Assembly: GCF_018398875.1 (NCBI RefSeq)
Contig: NZ_JAGWDK010000004.1
Coordinates: 1 to 64,000 of the forward strand
DNA length: 64,000 nt
Reading direction: 5' to 3'
Origin: Bradyrhizobium sp. sGM-13
GTDB lineage: Bacteria > Pseudomonadota > Alphaproteobacteria > Rhizobiales > Xanthobacteraceae
Within the stretch, counting starts at the first letter, position 1; every line of letters begins with the position of its first letter. The notes beneath the pieces are model-generated. The model did no database searches. It was not told where the DNA came from and worked only from the letters and a program-made list of their open reading frames with translations. Of the stretch, positions 35,384-43,735 are shown piece by piece. The position numbers and the translations under genes are program-made.

Positions 35384-36622
35384 TCAACGCGCCCGCTTGA
35401 GCGTGTTCTCGATCATGTAGGCCGCGACCTTTCGGCCCACGTCTTCGCTGGCGCGGATCGCAAATCTATAGTGCACGCCGCCCCAGACGCGGACATTCTT
35501 CTGCTCCTCGGCCATATCGGCCAGGCTGGCGAACTGCCGCGTCCGCTTCGCATCCCGCACGTCGGTTGCCGTGAAAGGAATGGCGTTCACGGGACCGAAC
35601 ATTGATTCCAGAACCGCCAACGCGATCGTTGCGTTGATCGTCGCCTGCGAGGGGTATTCCGGATGCATCGGCGTCGGGTTGAAGGAGGTCCAGCCGGCAT
35701 CTCGCTCAGTGGCATCATTGCCGTCCTGATCGCCGTTACGGATCGCGGTGACCGGGCGCCACAAATTATAGGTGTACTTCGCTTCCCAATTGACGATGTA
35801 GGCGTTCGCCAGACTCATGTTGAGCAGCGCGAACAGGCGGGCACATTCGGCAAGCGGCATCTCCTGCTTCATGGCGAGCTCGCGCGCCGCCGCCTGCCAT
35901 GCCGGGCCGAAATTAATGTTTTCCCAGAATTTTACCGCCTCGGTCTGCTCAGCGGTACGCGCCGTGCTTTTGGTGCCGCCGAGGCTCTTGACTTCGTTGT
36001 AGTCTCGCGCCCACTCGGCGCTCGACAGTGCTGGCGGCGGGCCGGGCCGGAACTGGTGGGCACTCCCAAACACCCATGGCTTTGCGCGCGCGTATTGCTC
36101 CCGCATCGGCGGTGTGGTCGGCACCCATACCCCTGGGGCAGTGTGCGGCCGGTAAGTGTCCGGAGCGTTGGTGCCGTCGTTTGCGCGGTCGGCCTGTACT
36201 GCGTCGGCGACCGCCATACCCAGCTTGATGCCCTCGGTCTTGGCGGACCCGTCCGGGATCGCCTGGAGCGATGCCGCGTAGGCCTCTTCGATCTTGTCTT
36301 TCTTGGTTGGGTAGATCTGAACAAGGATCTGCCGCGCGGCCGCCGCGGCCGCGGCTTCGGCCGACGCGTCCGGAGCAGCCGGAACGGTCGCGACCACGCG
36401 GGTGTAGCGGTTATGCACGGTATTGATCGCATCCGACATCGCAACATGCACCATGGCCAAGGTGCGCAGTTTGGGATTGTTGCCGAGGTCATTGGCCACC
36501 AGGGCACCGGTGGTCACGTTCCAGTCAGTGACGACATCGGCGCGCGCTGGCGCGCCCAACATCGCGGCAGCGATGATGCCCGGCAGCAGAGTAGCTGCCG
36601 ACATTCCTAAAACGGATTTCAT
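35384..36622 (-). CDS. Vanadium-haloperoxidase/PAP2-like protein missing the active-site His
   Basis: This 412-residue exported helical protein of the vanadium-dependent haloperoxidase/acid phosphatase superfamily has a signal peptide of about 28 residues (LGAPARADV) and an AAGGAG just upstream of ATG 36622. The vanadate/phosphate-site blocks are visible as YNLWRPVTAIR and GVHYRFAI, but the PSGH motif is PEYPSQAT (about residue 321): the Gly is Gln and the acid-base His is Ala. It may therefore bind phosphate or vanadate without peroxidase activity. Cofactor and substrate are unknown. Confidence 0.8.
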   Translation of the reverse strand: MKSVLGMSAATLLPGIIAAAMLGAPARADVVTDWNVTTGALVANDLGNNPKLRTLAMVHVAMSDAINTVHNRYTRVVATVPAAPDASAEAAAAAAARQILVQIYPTKKDKIEEAYAASLQAIPDGSAKTEGIKLGMAVADAVQADRANDGTNAPDTYRPHTAPGVWVPTTPPMREQYARAKPWVFGSAHQFRPGPPPALSSAEWARDYNEVKSLGGTKSTARTAEQTEAVKFWENINFGPAWQAAARELAMKQEMPLAECARLFALLNMSLANAYIVNWEAKYTYNLWRPVTAIRNGDQDGNDATERDAGWTSFNPTPMHPEYPSQATINATIALAVLESMFGPVNAIPFTATDVRDAKRTRQFASLADMAEEQKNVRVWGGVHYRFAIRASEDVGRKVAAYMIENTLKRAR

Positions 36623-36892
36623 CGGAAGACTCCTTTTTGCCGCCCACGCGATGGAGTGTTGGTTCACGCCAGGTGGGCATGGGCATTTTATTCCTTCCGA
36701 TTTCATCTTGATGTGAACTGGCTCACCTGTGGCGCGAGACATCCGAGCGGCCTATCGGCTGTTAGCGCACCCCATGGCAAGGTCTCATCGCATCGGCGCG
36801 GCTGATCCGCGCCGCAAAGCTAGGCGATCTCGCAGAGGCGCGCTATTCTTCTTCCACCTCACGTTGTCTCGGCTTTAGCAGACTGGTGACCC

Positions 36893-37627
36893 ATGGACAG
36901 CGATCCCTCACAGATCCCGGTTGAGCCGATTCCCTTCGAGCACGGCCTGGCCAACTTTGCGCAGAGCCTCGCCAGAGGACGGGCCAAGATCGTCGCGATC
37001 GGCTCGTCGACCACGGCGGGCGACGGCAAGATCAAACCCTATCCGGAACGGCTGCTGTCGCTTCTTCAGGCCCAATATCCGAAAGGCAGGATCACCATGG
37101 TCAACCAGGGAGTCGGCGGCCAGGAAGCGCCGATCGAGCTCGAGCGGTTCGATACCGACGTCATCGCCGAAAAGCCCGATCTGGTGATCTGGCAGGTCGG
37201 GACGAATGCAGTCTGGCAAAGACTGGACCACAATCCTCCGCCTCCCTCTTTCGACGAAACTTGCCGGGCGATCCGCGATGGACTTGTCAAGCTGCGTGAC
37301 GAAACGCAGGCCGACCTCATCCTGATGGACCTCCAATATGTGCCGGCCGTGCTGACGCCGGCCAAGAAGGACAAGGCGATGGCGATGGTCAGCGCGATCA
37401 GCGAACTGGCGCAGGACGCGGGCGTCAATGTGTTTCGCCGCTTCGCATTCATGAAGGGCTTGCATCAGGTCGAGCAGGTCTCGTTCGACCGGATGGTCGA
37501 CCCGAACGATGAACACAGGCTGCACGACAGCGATTGGGCCACGCAACGTGTGGCGTGGGCCGTGAAGCTCGCGATCGTCGACGCAGTCGACAAGGAATGG
37601 TCATCGGCGGCCGCAACCAACGGTTAG
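36893..37627 (+). CDS. SGNH/GDSL-type hydrolase
   Basis: This 244-residue SGNH hydrolase has the Ser in IVAIGSSTTAGDG, a Gly-loop in NQGVGGQEAP, the Asn in QVGTNAVWQ and the last block RLHDSDWATQRVA providing Asp-His residues. Unlike the DUF459 protein upstream in the window, the catalytic set looks complete. No signal peptide is seen, so it is probably cytoplasmic or exported by other means. The substrate is unknown. Confidence 0.85.
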   Translation: MDSDPSQIPVEPIPFEHGLANFAQSLARGRAKIVAIGSSTTAGDGKIKPYPERLLSLLQAQYPKGRITMVNQGVGGQEAPIELERFDTDVIAEKPDLVIWQVGTNAVWQRLDHNPPPPSFDETCRAIRDGLVKLRDETQADLILMDLQYVPAVLTPAKKDKAMAMVSAISELAQDAGVNVFRRFAFMKGLHQVEQVSFDRMVDPNDEHRLHDSDWATQRVAWAVKLAIVDAVDKEWSSAAATNG

Positions 37628-37683
37628 GGCGTGTTGGGTCTTGCCAAGGGCCCGGCAGGTCCGTTTGACTCAAGGCAGGTGAT

Positions 37684-38130
37684 ATGGGTGCCGTTCACCG
37701 TCTGGCGACGCGCAAGGACGCAAGCGATCTCTACGATATTCGACGACGATCGATCCTTGAGCTTGCGCCGCCAAAAATGCCGGTTGCCGAAGCGCAGGCG
37801 TGGGCTGCGAAGCTCACGCGCGCCGGAATGGAGCAAAAGCTGCGTGAGCTGGAAGTCTGGGTGGCCGAGCTGGACGGCATCGTAGCCGGATGGGGGGCCA
37901 TTCGCGGCGGCTGGTTGGAGGGACTCTATTCCGCCCCGGAATTTGCCGGCCGGGGCGTTGGCGCGGGGTTACTGGAGATGTTCGAGCGGCTGATGTGCGA
38001 GCAAGGCGTTCGGGCGGTGCGGGCCGAAGCCAGTTCGAACGCGATGGCATTCTACCTTCGTCGAGGTTACCGGGCGAATGGTCCTCAGTCGCCGAGTGGG
38101 GCTTGGCCCATTGCGAAGCAGCTTCTATAG
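37684..38130 (+). CDS. GNAT-family acetyltransferase
   Basis: This 148-residue protein with the GNAT fold has the acetyl-CoA-binding loop FAGRGVGAGLLEMFE in the V/A motif and the late AFYLRRGYRANG block typical of the family. The N-terminus RLATRKDASDLYDIRRRSI fits the first helix. The acceptor is unknown. It starts 57 bp after the SGNH hydrolase gene on the same strand and may be cotranscribed. Confidence 0.88.
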   Translation: MGAVHRLATRKDASDLYDIRRRSILELAPPKMPVAEAQAWAAKLTRAGMEQKLRELEVWVAELDGIVAGWGAIRGGWLEGLYSAPEFAGRGVGAGLLEMFERLMCEQGVRAVRAEASSNAMAFYLRRGYRANGPQSPSGAWPIAKQLL

Positions 38131-38276
38131 CCGCCCCGGCGAAGCTGAGGCCGGAGGTTCGAACGGCGCTTTAAACCGTTCGCGGCGCTTGATTTTCACC
38201 GCGCGAGGGGCGACTTTGGCGCCCGCTTGGCCGGGCCTGTCGGAGCCCGCGCGGCAAGTTGTCAGGAGGATATTGC

Positions 38277-38606
38277 GTGGCGGACCATCAGGTGCACGAT
38301 TTGACGCCGGAAGACGTTTCCAAGGGGATGGCGGAAGGGCGCTATCTTCTGGTCGATGTCCGCGAGCCCAATGAGGTGGCGGTGGAGGCCTATCCGGATG
38401 GAGTGGTCGTTCCGCTCCAGAGCTTCGATCCGGCGGCCATTCCGGAACCGCAGGGAAAGCAGGTGGTTTTCGCCTGCCGCTCGGGCAAGCGCTCGGTGAC
38501 GGCTTCGCTCGCGGCGCAGGCGGCAGGGCTGCCTTACGACAAGCATCTGGCAGGGGGCATCATCGGCTGGAAGGCTGCGGGATTGCCGACCAAGACCGGC
38601 GGCTGA
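38277..38606 (+). CDS. Single-domain rhodanese-like sulfurtransferase
   Basis: This 109-residue rhodanese homology domain has the active Cys in VVFACRSGKRS and the usual LLVDVREPNE opening and HLAGGIIGWKAAGLP ending. The GTG start at 38277 has AGGAGGA about 6 bp upstream. It lies just before the aminotransferase gene (8 bp gap), so the two are likely cotranscribed. It would transfer sulfur to an unknown acceptor. Confidence 0.9.
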   Translation: MADHQVHDLTPEDVSKGMAEGRYLLVDVREPNEVAVEAYPDGVVVPLQSFDPAAIPEPQGKQVVFACRSGKRSVTASLAAQAAGLPYDKHLAGGIIGWKAAGLPTKTGG

Positions 38607-38613
38607 TCTGCCC

Positions 38614-39786
38614 ATGACATCCATGAACAAGGTCTTTGCCGACCTTCCCGTCACCGTGTTCGAGGCGATGTCCCAGGCGGCGCGCGACAACAACGCCATC
38701 AATCTCGGCCAGGGCTTTCCCGACGATCCCGGGCCGGAGGACATCCGCCGCGCCGCGGCCGATGCGACCCTGAACGGCTACAACCAGTACCCGTCGATGA
38801 TGGGCATTCCGGAACTCCGGCAGGCGATCGCCGCTCATTACGGCCGCTGGCACAAGCTCTCGCTCGATCCGATGACGGAAGTGATGGTGACCTCGGGCGG
38901 CACCGAGGCGCTGACCGCGTCCATTCTCGCCGTGGTCGAACCCGGCGATGAGGTCGTCGTGTTCCAGCCGGTCTATGATAGCTATTTGCCGATCATCCGC
39001 CAGGCCGGCGGCATTCCGCGCCTGCTGCGGCTCGAGCCGCCGGGCTGGCGACTGACGGAAGAGATGCTGGCCAGCGTCTTCAATCCCAAGACTAAGGCGG
39101 TGCTGTTCAACAACCCGCTCAATCCGGCGGCCGTCGTCTATCCCCGCGAAGACCTCGAACTGCTGGCGCGCTTCTGCCAGAAGTTCGACACCATCGCGAT
39201 TTGCGACGAGGTCTGGGAGCACGTGATCTTCGACGGCCGCGAGCATATCCCGCTGATCACGATCCCGGGCATGCGCGACCGCACCATCAAGGTCGGCAGC
39301 GCCGGCAAGATCTTTTCGCTGACGGGATGGAAGGTCGGCTTTGTCTGCGCCGCGCCGCCGCTGCTCAGGGTGGCGGCCAAAGTGCACCAGTTCCTGACCT
39401 TCACCACCGCGCCGAACCTGCAGGCGGCGGTGGCCTATGGCCTCGGCAAGCCGGACGAATATTTTTACGATATGCGCAAGGAGCTGGCGCGGAGCAGGGA
39501 CCGGTTGACGAAGGGACTGGAGAGCATCGGCTTTCCCGTGCTGAAGTCGCAGGGCACGTATTTTCTCACCGTCGATCTGTCGCCGCTTGGGCTGAATGAG
39601 ACAGACGTCGAGTTCTGCAGGCGCATTGTGAGCGACTACAAGGTCGCCGCGATCCCGGTGTCGGCTTTCTATGAACAGGATGCAGTGACGTCGGTGGTGC
39701 GGTTCTGTTTTTCCAAGAAGGATGAAACGCTGGATACCGCACTGGAACGCCTGTCGGACGCGGTGCACGGCCGTCGCAAGAGGTAG
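38614..39786 (+). CDS. Class I/II PLP aminotransferase
   Basis: This 390-residue fold-type I aminotransferase has the PLP Lys in KVGSAGKIFSLTGWKVG (about residue 233), the GYNQYPSMMGIPELR opening, FNNPLNPAAVVYPRED and the terminal VRFCFSKKDETLD. Members of this branch include methionine and kynurenine aminotransferases (YbdL-like); the substrate cannot be fixed from sequence. It follows the rhodanese gene closely and is followed 3 bp later by a polyamine-type binding protein. Confidence 0.92.
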   Translation: MTSMNKVFADLPVTVFEAMSQAARDNNAINLGQGFPDDPGPEDIRRAAADATLNGYNQYPSMMGIPELRQAIAAHYGRWHKLSLDPMTEVMVTSGGTEALTASILAVVEPGDEVVVFQPVYDSYLPIIRQAGGIPRLLRLEPPGWRLTEEMLASVFNPKTKAVLFNNPLNPAAVVYPREDLELLARFCQKFDTIAICDEVWEHVIFDGREHIPLITIPGMRDRTIKVGSAGKIFSLTGWKVGFVCAAPPLLRVAAKVHQFLTFTTAPNLQAAVAYGLGKPDEYFYDMRKELARSRDRLTKGLESIGFPVLKSQGTYFLTVDLSPLGLNETDVEFCRRIVSDYKVAAIPVSAFYEQDAVTSVVRFCFSKKDETLDTALERLSDAVHGRRKR

Positions 39787-39789
39787 AGG

Positions 39790-40896
39790 ATGCGCGCTCC
39801 AATCCGAAGCCCGCTTTGCCTGATCGGTGTGATGACGGTCGCGCTGTCGCTCTCACCCGCTTGGGCGCAGGAGCGCACCGTGAACTTCTACAATTGGTCG
39901 AACTACATGGCGCCGGGGGTGCTGGAGGATTTCACCAAGCAAACCGGCATCAAGGTGGTCTACGACACGTTCGACGCCAACGAGACGCTGGAGACGCGCC
40001 TCCTGGCCGGAAAGTCCGGCTACGACGTCGTGGTGCCGACCGGCTATTTCCTGCAGCGCCAGATCACCGCGAAAGTCTTCCTCAAGCTCGACAAGTCGAA
40101 GCTGCCCAACCTCGCCAATGCCTGGCCGGTGGTGACCAGCCAGCTTGCGACCTACGATCCCGGCAACGACTACGCCGCCAACTACATGTGGGGCACCACG
40201 GGGATCGGCTACAACGTGAAGACGGCCGCGAAGATTCTCGGGCCCGACGCCAAGATCGACAGTTGGGATATCGTCTTCAAGCCGGAGAACCTCGCAAAAT
40301 TCAAAGACTGCGGCATCCATATGCTTGATTCCGCCGACGACATTCTGCCGGCGGCGCTGAGTTATCTCGGCATCGATCCGAACTCCACCAAGCAGGCCGA
40401 TCTGGAAAAGGCCGCCGATCTCGTCAGCAAGGTCAGGCCCAACGTCCGCAAGTTTCACTCTTCCGAATATCTGGGCGCGCTGGCGTCGGGCGAGATCTGC
40501 TTCGTGGTGGGCTGGTCGGGCGACGTGATGCAGGCGCGCAGCCGCGCGGCGGAAGCAAAAAACGGCGTCGAGATCGGCTACACCATCCCGAAAGAGGGCG
40601 CGCAGATGTTCTTCGACAATCTCGCGATTCCTGCGGATGCCAAGAACGTTGCGGAAGCCTACGAGCTGATCAACTATCTCTACCGCCCGGAGGTCGCGGC
40701 GAAGAATTCGGACTTCCTGTCTTACGCCAACGGCAATCTCGCGAGCCAGAAGCTGATCGATCCGAAGATTTTGAACGACAGGAATATCTATCCGGACGAG
40801 GCGACGCAGAAAAAGCTGTTCGTCATCAAGGCGCGCGACCCCGCGACGCAGCGGGTGATCAACCGGCTGTGGACCAGGGTGAAGACGGGGAGATGA
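39790..40896 (+). CDS. Polyamine-type ABC transporter binding protein (PotF-like)
   Basis: This 368-residue periplasmic protein of the spermidine/putrescine-binding family has a signal peptide of about 26 residues (SPAWAQ). The mature start RTVNFYNWSNYMAPGVLEDF and the NETLETRLLAGKSGYDVVVPTG block are typical of PotF/PotD. It begins 3 bp after the aminotransferase stop, so it is coupled to it. No permease or ATPase genes follow, so the transporter parts must be elsewhere. The ligand could be putrescine or another amine. Confidence 0.93.
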   Translation: MRAPIRSPLCLIGVMTVALSLSPAWAQERTVNFYNWSNYMAPGVLEDFTKQTGIKVVYDTFDANETLETRLLAGKSGYDVVVPTGYFLQRQITAKVFLKLDKSKLPNLANAWPVVTSQLATYDPGNDYAANYMWGTTGIGYNVKTAAKILGPDAKIDSWDIVFKPENLAKFKDCGIHMLDSADDILPAALSYLGIDPNSTKQADLEKAADLVSKVRPNVRKFHSSEYLGALASGEICFVVGWSGDVMQARSRAAEAKNGVEIGYTIPKEGAQMFFDNLAIPADAKNVAEAYELINYLYRPEVAAKNSDFLSYANGNLASQKLIDPKILNDRNIYPDEATQKKLFVIKARDPATQRVINRLWTRVKTGR

Positions 40897-40921
40897 CGAC
40901 GGCGCCGGCGCGTCTATCCAC

Positions 40922-41045
40922 CGTCATTGCGAGGAGCGAAGCGACGAAGATTGTAGGGTGGGCAAAGGCGCGCAAGCGCCGTGCCCACCATCTATCCGAG
41001 ATCACCGTCAGGAATGGTGGGCACGCTTCGCTTTGCCCACCCTAC
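40922..41045. repeat. Intergenic palindromic element A
   Basis: GTAGGGTGGGCAAAGGCG (40953-40970) and CGCTTTGCCCACCCTAC (41029-41045) are near-perfect inverted arms; an inner pair, CGTGCCCACCAT and ATGGTGGGCACG, forms a second stem. A partial copy of element B (CGTCATTGCGAGGAGCGAAG) sits at its left edge, 40922. Confidence 0.75.
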
Positions 41046-41132
41046 GAATGCTCATCCGGACTGCGCGCCCCAAACAAACACCTGTTGCCGAAACCCGAGC
41101 CAGAATCTATAGCTCCCTTCCGGGAGCATCAC

Positions 41133-41243
41133 ATGACCAACATCCTCACCTTCTTCTCAACGCGCACGCTGCTGCAGATCATTGTCGTCCTGGCATCGAC
41201 GGTCGCGATGAAGGCCTGGAGCCTCGGCCTGTTCGGCGGATAG
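41133..41243 (+). CDS. Putative 36-residue membrane protein
   Basis: This short frame MTNILTFFSTRTLLQIIVVL... has one hydrophobic helix of about 20 residues. GGGAG lies about 7 bp before the ATG. It sits between two repeat elements and after the binding-protein gene. The function is unknown and the protein may not be made. Confidence 0.35.
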   Translation: MTNILTFFSTRTLLQIIVVLASTVAMKAWSLGLFGG

Positions 41244-41276
41244 GCCCCAACCGGGAAGCGAGGGAGCGTTGCTCCT

Positions 41277-41395
41277 CGTCATTGCGAGAAGCGAAGCGAC
41301 GAAGCAATCCATGCCTCAGCTAGTCGAGAGATGGATTGCTTCGCGGAGCCTGTCATCGGGCGCGCATTCGCGCGACCCGTTGGCTCGCAATGACG
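41277..41395. repeat. Intergenic palindromic element B
   Basis: The outer arms CGTCATTGCGAG (41277-41288) and CTCGCAATGACG (41384-41395) are perfect inverted copies. The inner arms GCAATCCAT and ATGGATTGC add a second stem. It contains a GCGGAGCCTGTCATC ... CGACCCGTTGGCTC core shared with elements C and D. Confidence 0.75.
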
Positions 41396-41414
41396 GGGAG
41401 AGACGGTTGCGGAC

Positions 41415-42350
41415 CTAGCGCCACCGTCTGTGCAGCCACAGCCACTGGTCCGGATATTCCCGCACCCAGCCTTCGACCACGGATGTCACCGCCTGCATCG
41501 TGCCCTGGATGTCGATTTGCCCGGAGGCGTCACGCACCGGCTTGACTTCTTCGGACAGCTCGGCGCGGAAACGGTGGTTGGGCAGGCGGATGATGCGCAC
41601 GCCGTGCACGGGGCATTCGACCTGCCGCAGCAGCCGCGCCAGCGTCGGGTTGGCCTTGGTTTTGCGGCCGAAGAACGTCACCTCGACGCCGTTGCCCAGG
41701 TACTGATCGACCAGCATCGCGACATGCTGGCCCCGCTGCAGGGCCTCCGCCAGCTTGAGCGGCGCCTCGCGGCCGGCCGGCACCAGCGTGCCCATCTTGA
41801 CGGCGCGGATTTTTTCGATGGCGCGGTCGGCGGCCTCGATGTTCGGCCGGCGGAACAGGATGGCGCAATCGAGCCCGTGCGCGACGGCGCCGAGCGCCGG
41901 GATTTCCCAATTGCCGAGATGGCTCGCGAAGATGATCGCAGGCCTCCCGTCGTCGCGCAACGAATCGAAGATTTCCTTGGTCCGCGGGGGGAACTCGATA
42001 CGGCTCGGCTTCTCCGGATGATCGAGGTCGTAATCCCAGATGTGATCGAGATGGGCGAACTCGGCGCCGATGCGGCCGAGATTGTCCCAGACGCCGGCCA
42101 AAATGGTTTCGATCTCTTCGGCCGATTTCTCGGGGAAGGCGGCCTTGAGATTCTCGCGCCCGATGCGGTCCTCGCGCAGCCTGCGGCCGATGAAGCGGGT
42201 GACGCGGCCGAAGAAATCGGCGGTCTTGTCCGGATCGAAATAGCGCGTGGTGCGCAACAGCGCGATCGTCAGCGCGCCGACGGCTGTTTCCGCCACCGGC
42301 TTGGCGGCGTCGCGCAGGCGCGCCTTGGTGCGTAGGAGCAGGCGTTTCAT
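41415..42350 (-). CDS. lpxXL: Very-long-chain acyltransferase LpxXL (HtrB/LpxL family)
   Basis: This 311-residue membrane-associated acyltransferase of the LpxL family has the catalytic SHLGNWE (HxxxxE) motif. In rhizobia the lpxXL gene closes the AcpXL cluster and transfers the very long hydroxy fatty acid from AcpXL to lipid A. Its position right after fabF1XL on the same strand supports this over a housekeeping LpxL. The N-terminal segment AVGALTIALLRTTRYF is a hydrophobic anchor. Confidence 0.85.
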   Translation of the reverse strand: MKRLLLRTKARLRDAAKPVAETAVGALTIALLRTTRYFDPDKTADFFGRVTRFIGRRLREDRIGRENLKAAFPEKSAEEIETILAGVWDNLGRIGAEFAHLDHIWDYDLDHPEKPSRIEFPPRTKEIFDSLRDDGRPAIIFASHLGNWEIPALGAVAHGLDCAILFRRPNIEAADRAIEKIRAVKMGTLVPAGREAPLKLAEALQRGQHVAMLVDQYLGNGVEVTFFGRKTKANPTLARLLRQVECPVHGVRIIRLPNHRFRAELSEEVKPVRDASGQIDIQGTMQAVTSVVEGWVREYPDQWLWLHRRWR

Positions 42351-42369
42351 TTAAGAAATAGCCAGCTCG

Positions 42370-43647
42370 CTACACCGGTTCGCGCGTCAGGATCAGCGAG
42401 GCGTTTTGCCCGCCGAAACCGAACGAGTTCGACATCACGGCGGTGACCTTGGCGTCGCGCGCCTTGTTGCCCACCACGTCGAATAGGATGGCCGGGTCCG
42501 GAATCTCATAATTGATGGTCGGCGGAATTCGCTGATGCTCCAGCGTCAGCAGCGAGAACACGGCTTCCACCGCGCCGGCCGCGGAAATCGTGTGCCCGAC
42601 CATCGACTTGTTCGAGGACACCGGAATCTTCGGCAGATGATCGCCGAACACGACCGCGGTCGTGTTGTACTCCATCTTGTCGTTCTCCGGCGTCGCGGTG
42701 CCGTGTGCGTTGATATGGTCGATCTGCTCCGGCTCGAGGCCCGCATCGGCCAGTGTCTTGCGCATGCAGCCGATGATCGGCTTGCCGTCCGGGCTGGAGC
42801 GGGTGCGATGGAACGAGTCGGTCAGCTCGCCGCAGCCGGCCACCACGCCGAGAATTTTGGCGCCGCGCGCGATTGCGGACTCGTAGCTCTCCAGCACCAT
42901 CGCGCCGGCGCCTTCCGCCATCACAAAACCGTCGCGGTTCTTGGAAAACGGCCTTGAGGCGGCCTGCGGCGGATCGTTCTGCGTCGACAGCGCCGACAAC
43001 AGCGAGAATCGCACCATCGCTTCCGGGTTCACCGAGCCGTCGGTGCCGACGCACAGCGCCGCATCGGCTTCGCCGCGGCGGATCGCCTCGACGCCGAGCT
43101 GGATCGCGGTGGCACCGGAGGCGCAGGCAGTGGAGAGCGAGATCGGCGATCCCTTGGTGCCGAACGTTTCGGCCAGGTGACTCGCTATCGAGCCGAACAT
43201 GAAGCGGCGATGGTAGGCTGTGAACCGGCCGCCGCCGCTGACGCGCAGCATATCCTCGTAGCCGAATTCGGTCTTGCCGACCGCGCGTCCGAGTTCGAGC
43301 CGTTGCGGCCATTCGACCTCGACCGGCGCAACTGCCAGAAACAGCGGTCCGGGAAAGTCGGCCTTGGCGCCGATCGCCGCCTGTTCGAGCGCTTCCCCGG
43401 TCGCCATCTCGGCGAGACGTTCGCTGAGGCCGGTCGACGAGAACGGATCGACGGTGACGAAATCCACGGTGCCGGCCATGGTCGTTTTCAGGCCGTCGAT
43501 CGGAAAGCGCGTCACGGTGCGGATGCCGGATTCACCTGCGGTCAGCTTTGCCCAATTGTCCTGCTTGCCGGCGCCGAGCGACGTCACCACGCCCATGCCG
43601 GTGACGACGACGATCGGCCTGCCGAGTTTATCGCGTGGTGCTGACAT
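42370..43647 (-). CDS. fabF1XL: 3-oxoacyl-ACP synthase of the VLCFA cluster (FabF1XL)
   Basis: This 425-residue beta-ketoacyl-ACP synthase II-type condensing enzyme has a complete catalytic triad: Cys in LSTACASGATA, His in NAHGTATPEND and His in GHTISAAGAVE. The N-terminal VVVTGMGVVTSLG is typical. In the AcpXL cluster it elongates the acyl chain on AcpXL toward the 28-carbon hydroxy acid of lipid A. It lies between fabF2XL and lpxXL; the adh2XL gene often present between them in other rhizobia is absent. Confidence 0.88.
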   Translation of the reverse strand: MSAPRDKLGRPIVVVTGMGVVTSLGAGKQDNWAKLTAGESGIRTVTRFPIDGLKTTMAGTVDFVTVDPFSSTGLSERLAEMATGEALEQAAIGAKADFPGPLFLAVAPVEVEWPQRLELGRAVGKTEFGYEDMLRVSGGGRFTAYHRRFMFGSIASHLAETFGTKGSPISLSTACASGATAIQLGVEAIRRGEADAALCVGTDGSVNPEAMVRFSLLSALSTQNDPPQAASRPFSKNRDGFVMAEGAGAMVLESYESAIARGAKILGVVAGCGELTDSFHRTRSSPDGKPIIGCMRKTLADAGLEPEQIDHINAHGTATPENDKMEYNTTAVVFGDHLPKIPVSSNKSMVGHTISAAGAVEAVFSLLTLEHQRIPPTINYEIPDPAILFDVVGNKARDAKVTAVMSNSFGFGGQNASLILTREPV

Positions 43648-43735
43648 GGTTCCCCCGATGTTGCGCCGTAACTGAAAGCGCGCTCGCGCTCATTGCTTGC
43701 TCTGGCGGTGCCGAAAGCGGTCTTTCGGCGACGCT

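Noticed and set aside
38560..39768. 402-codon minus-strand open frame
   Set aside because: It runs opposite the clear aminotransferase gene and has low-complexity Arg/Gly/His composition.
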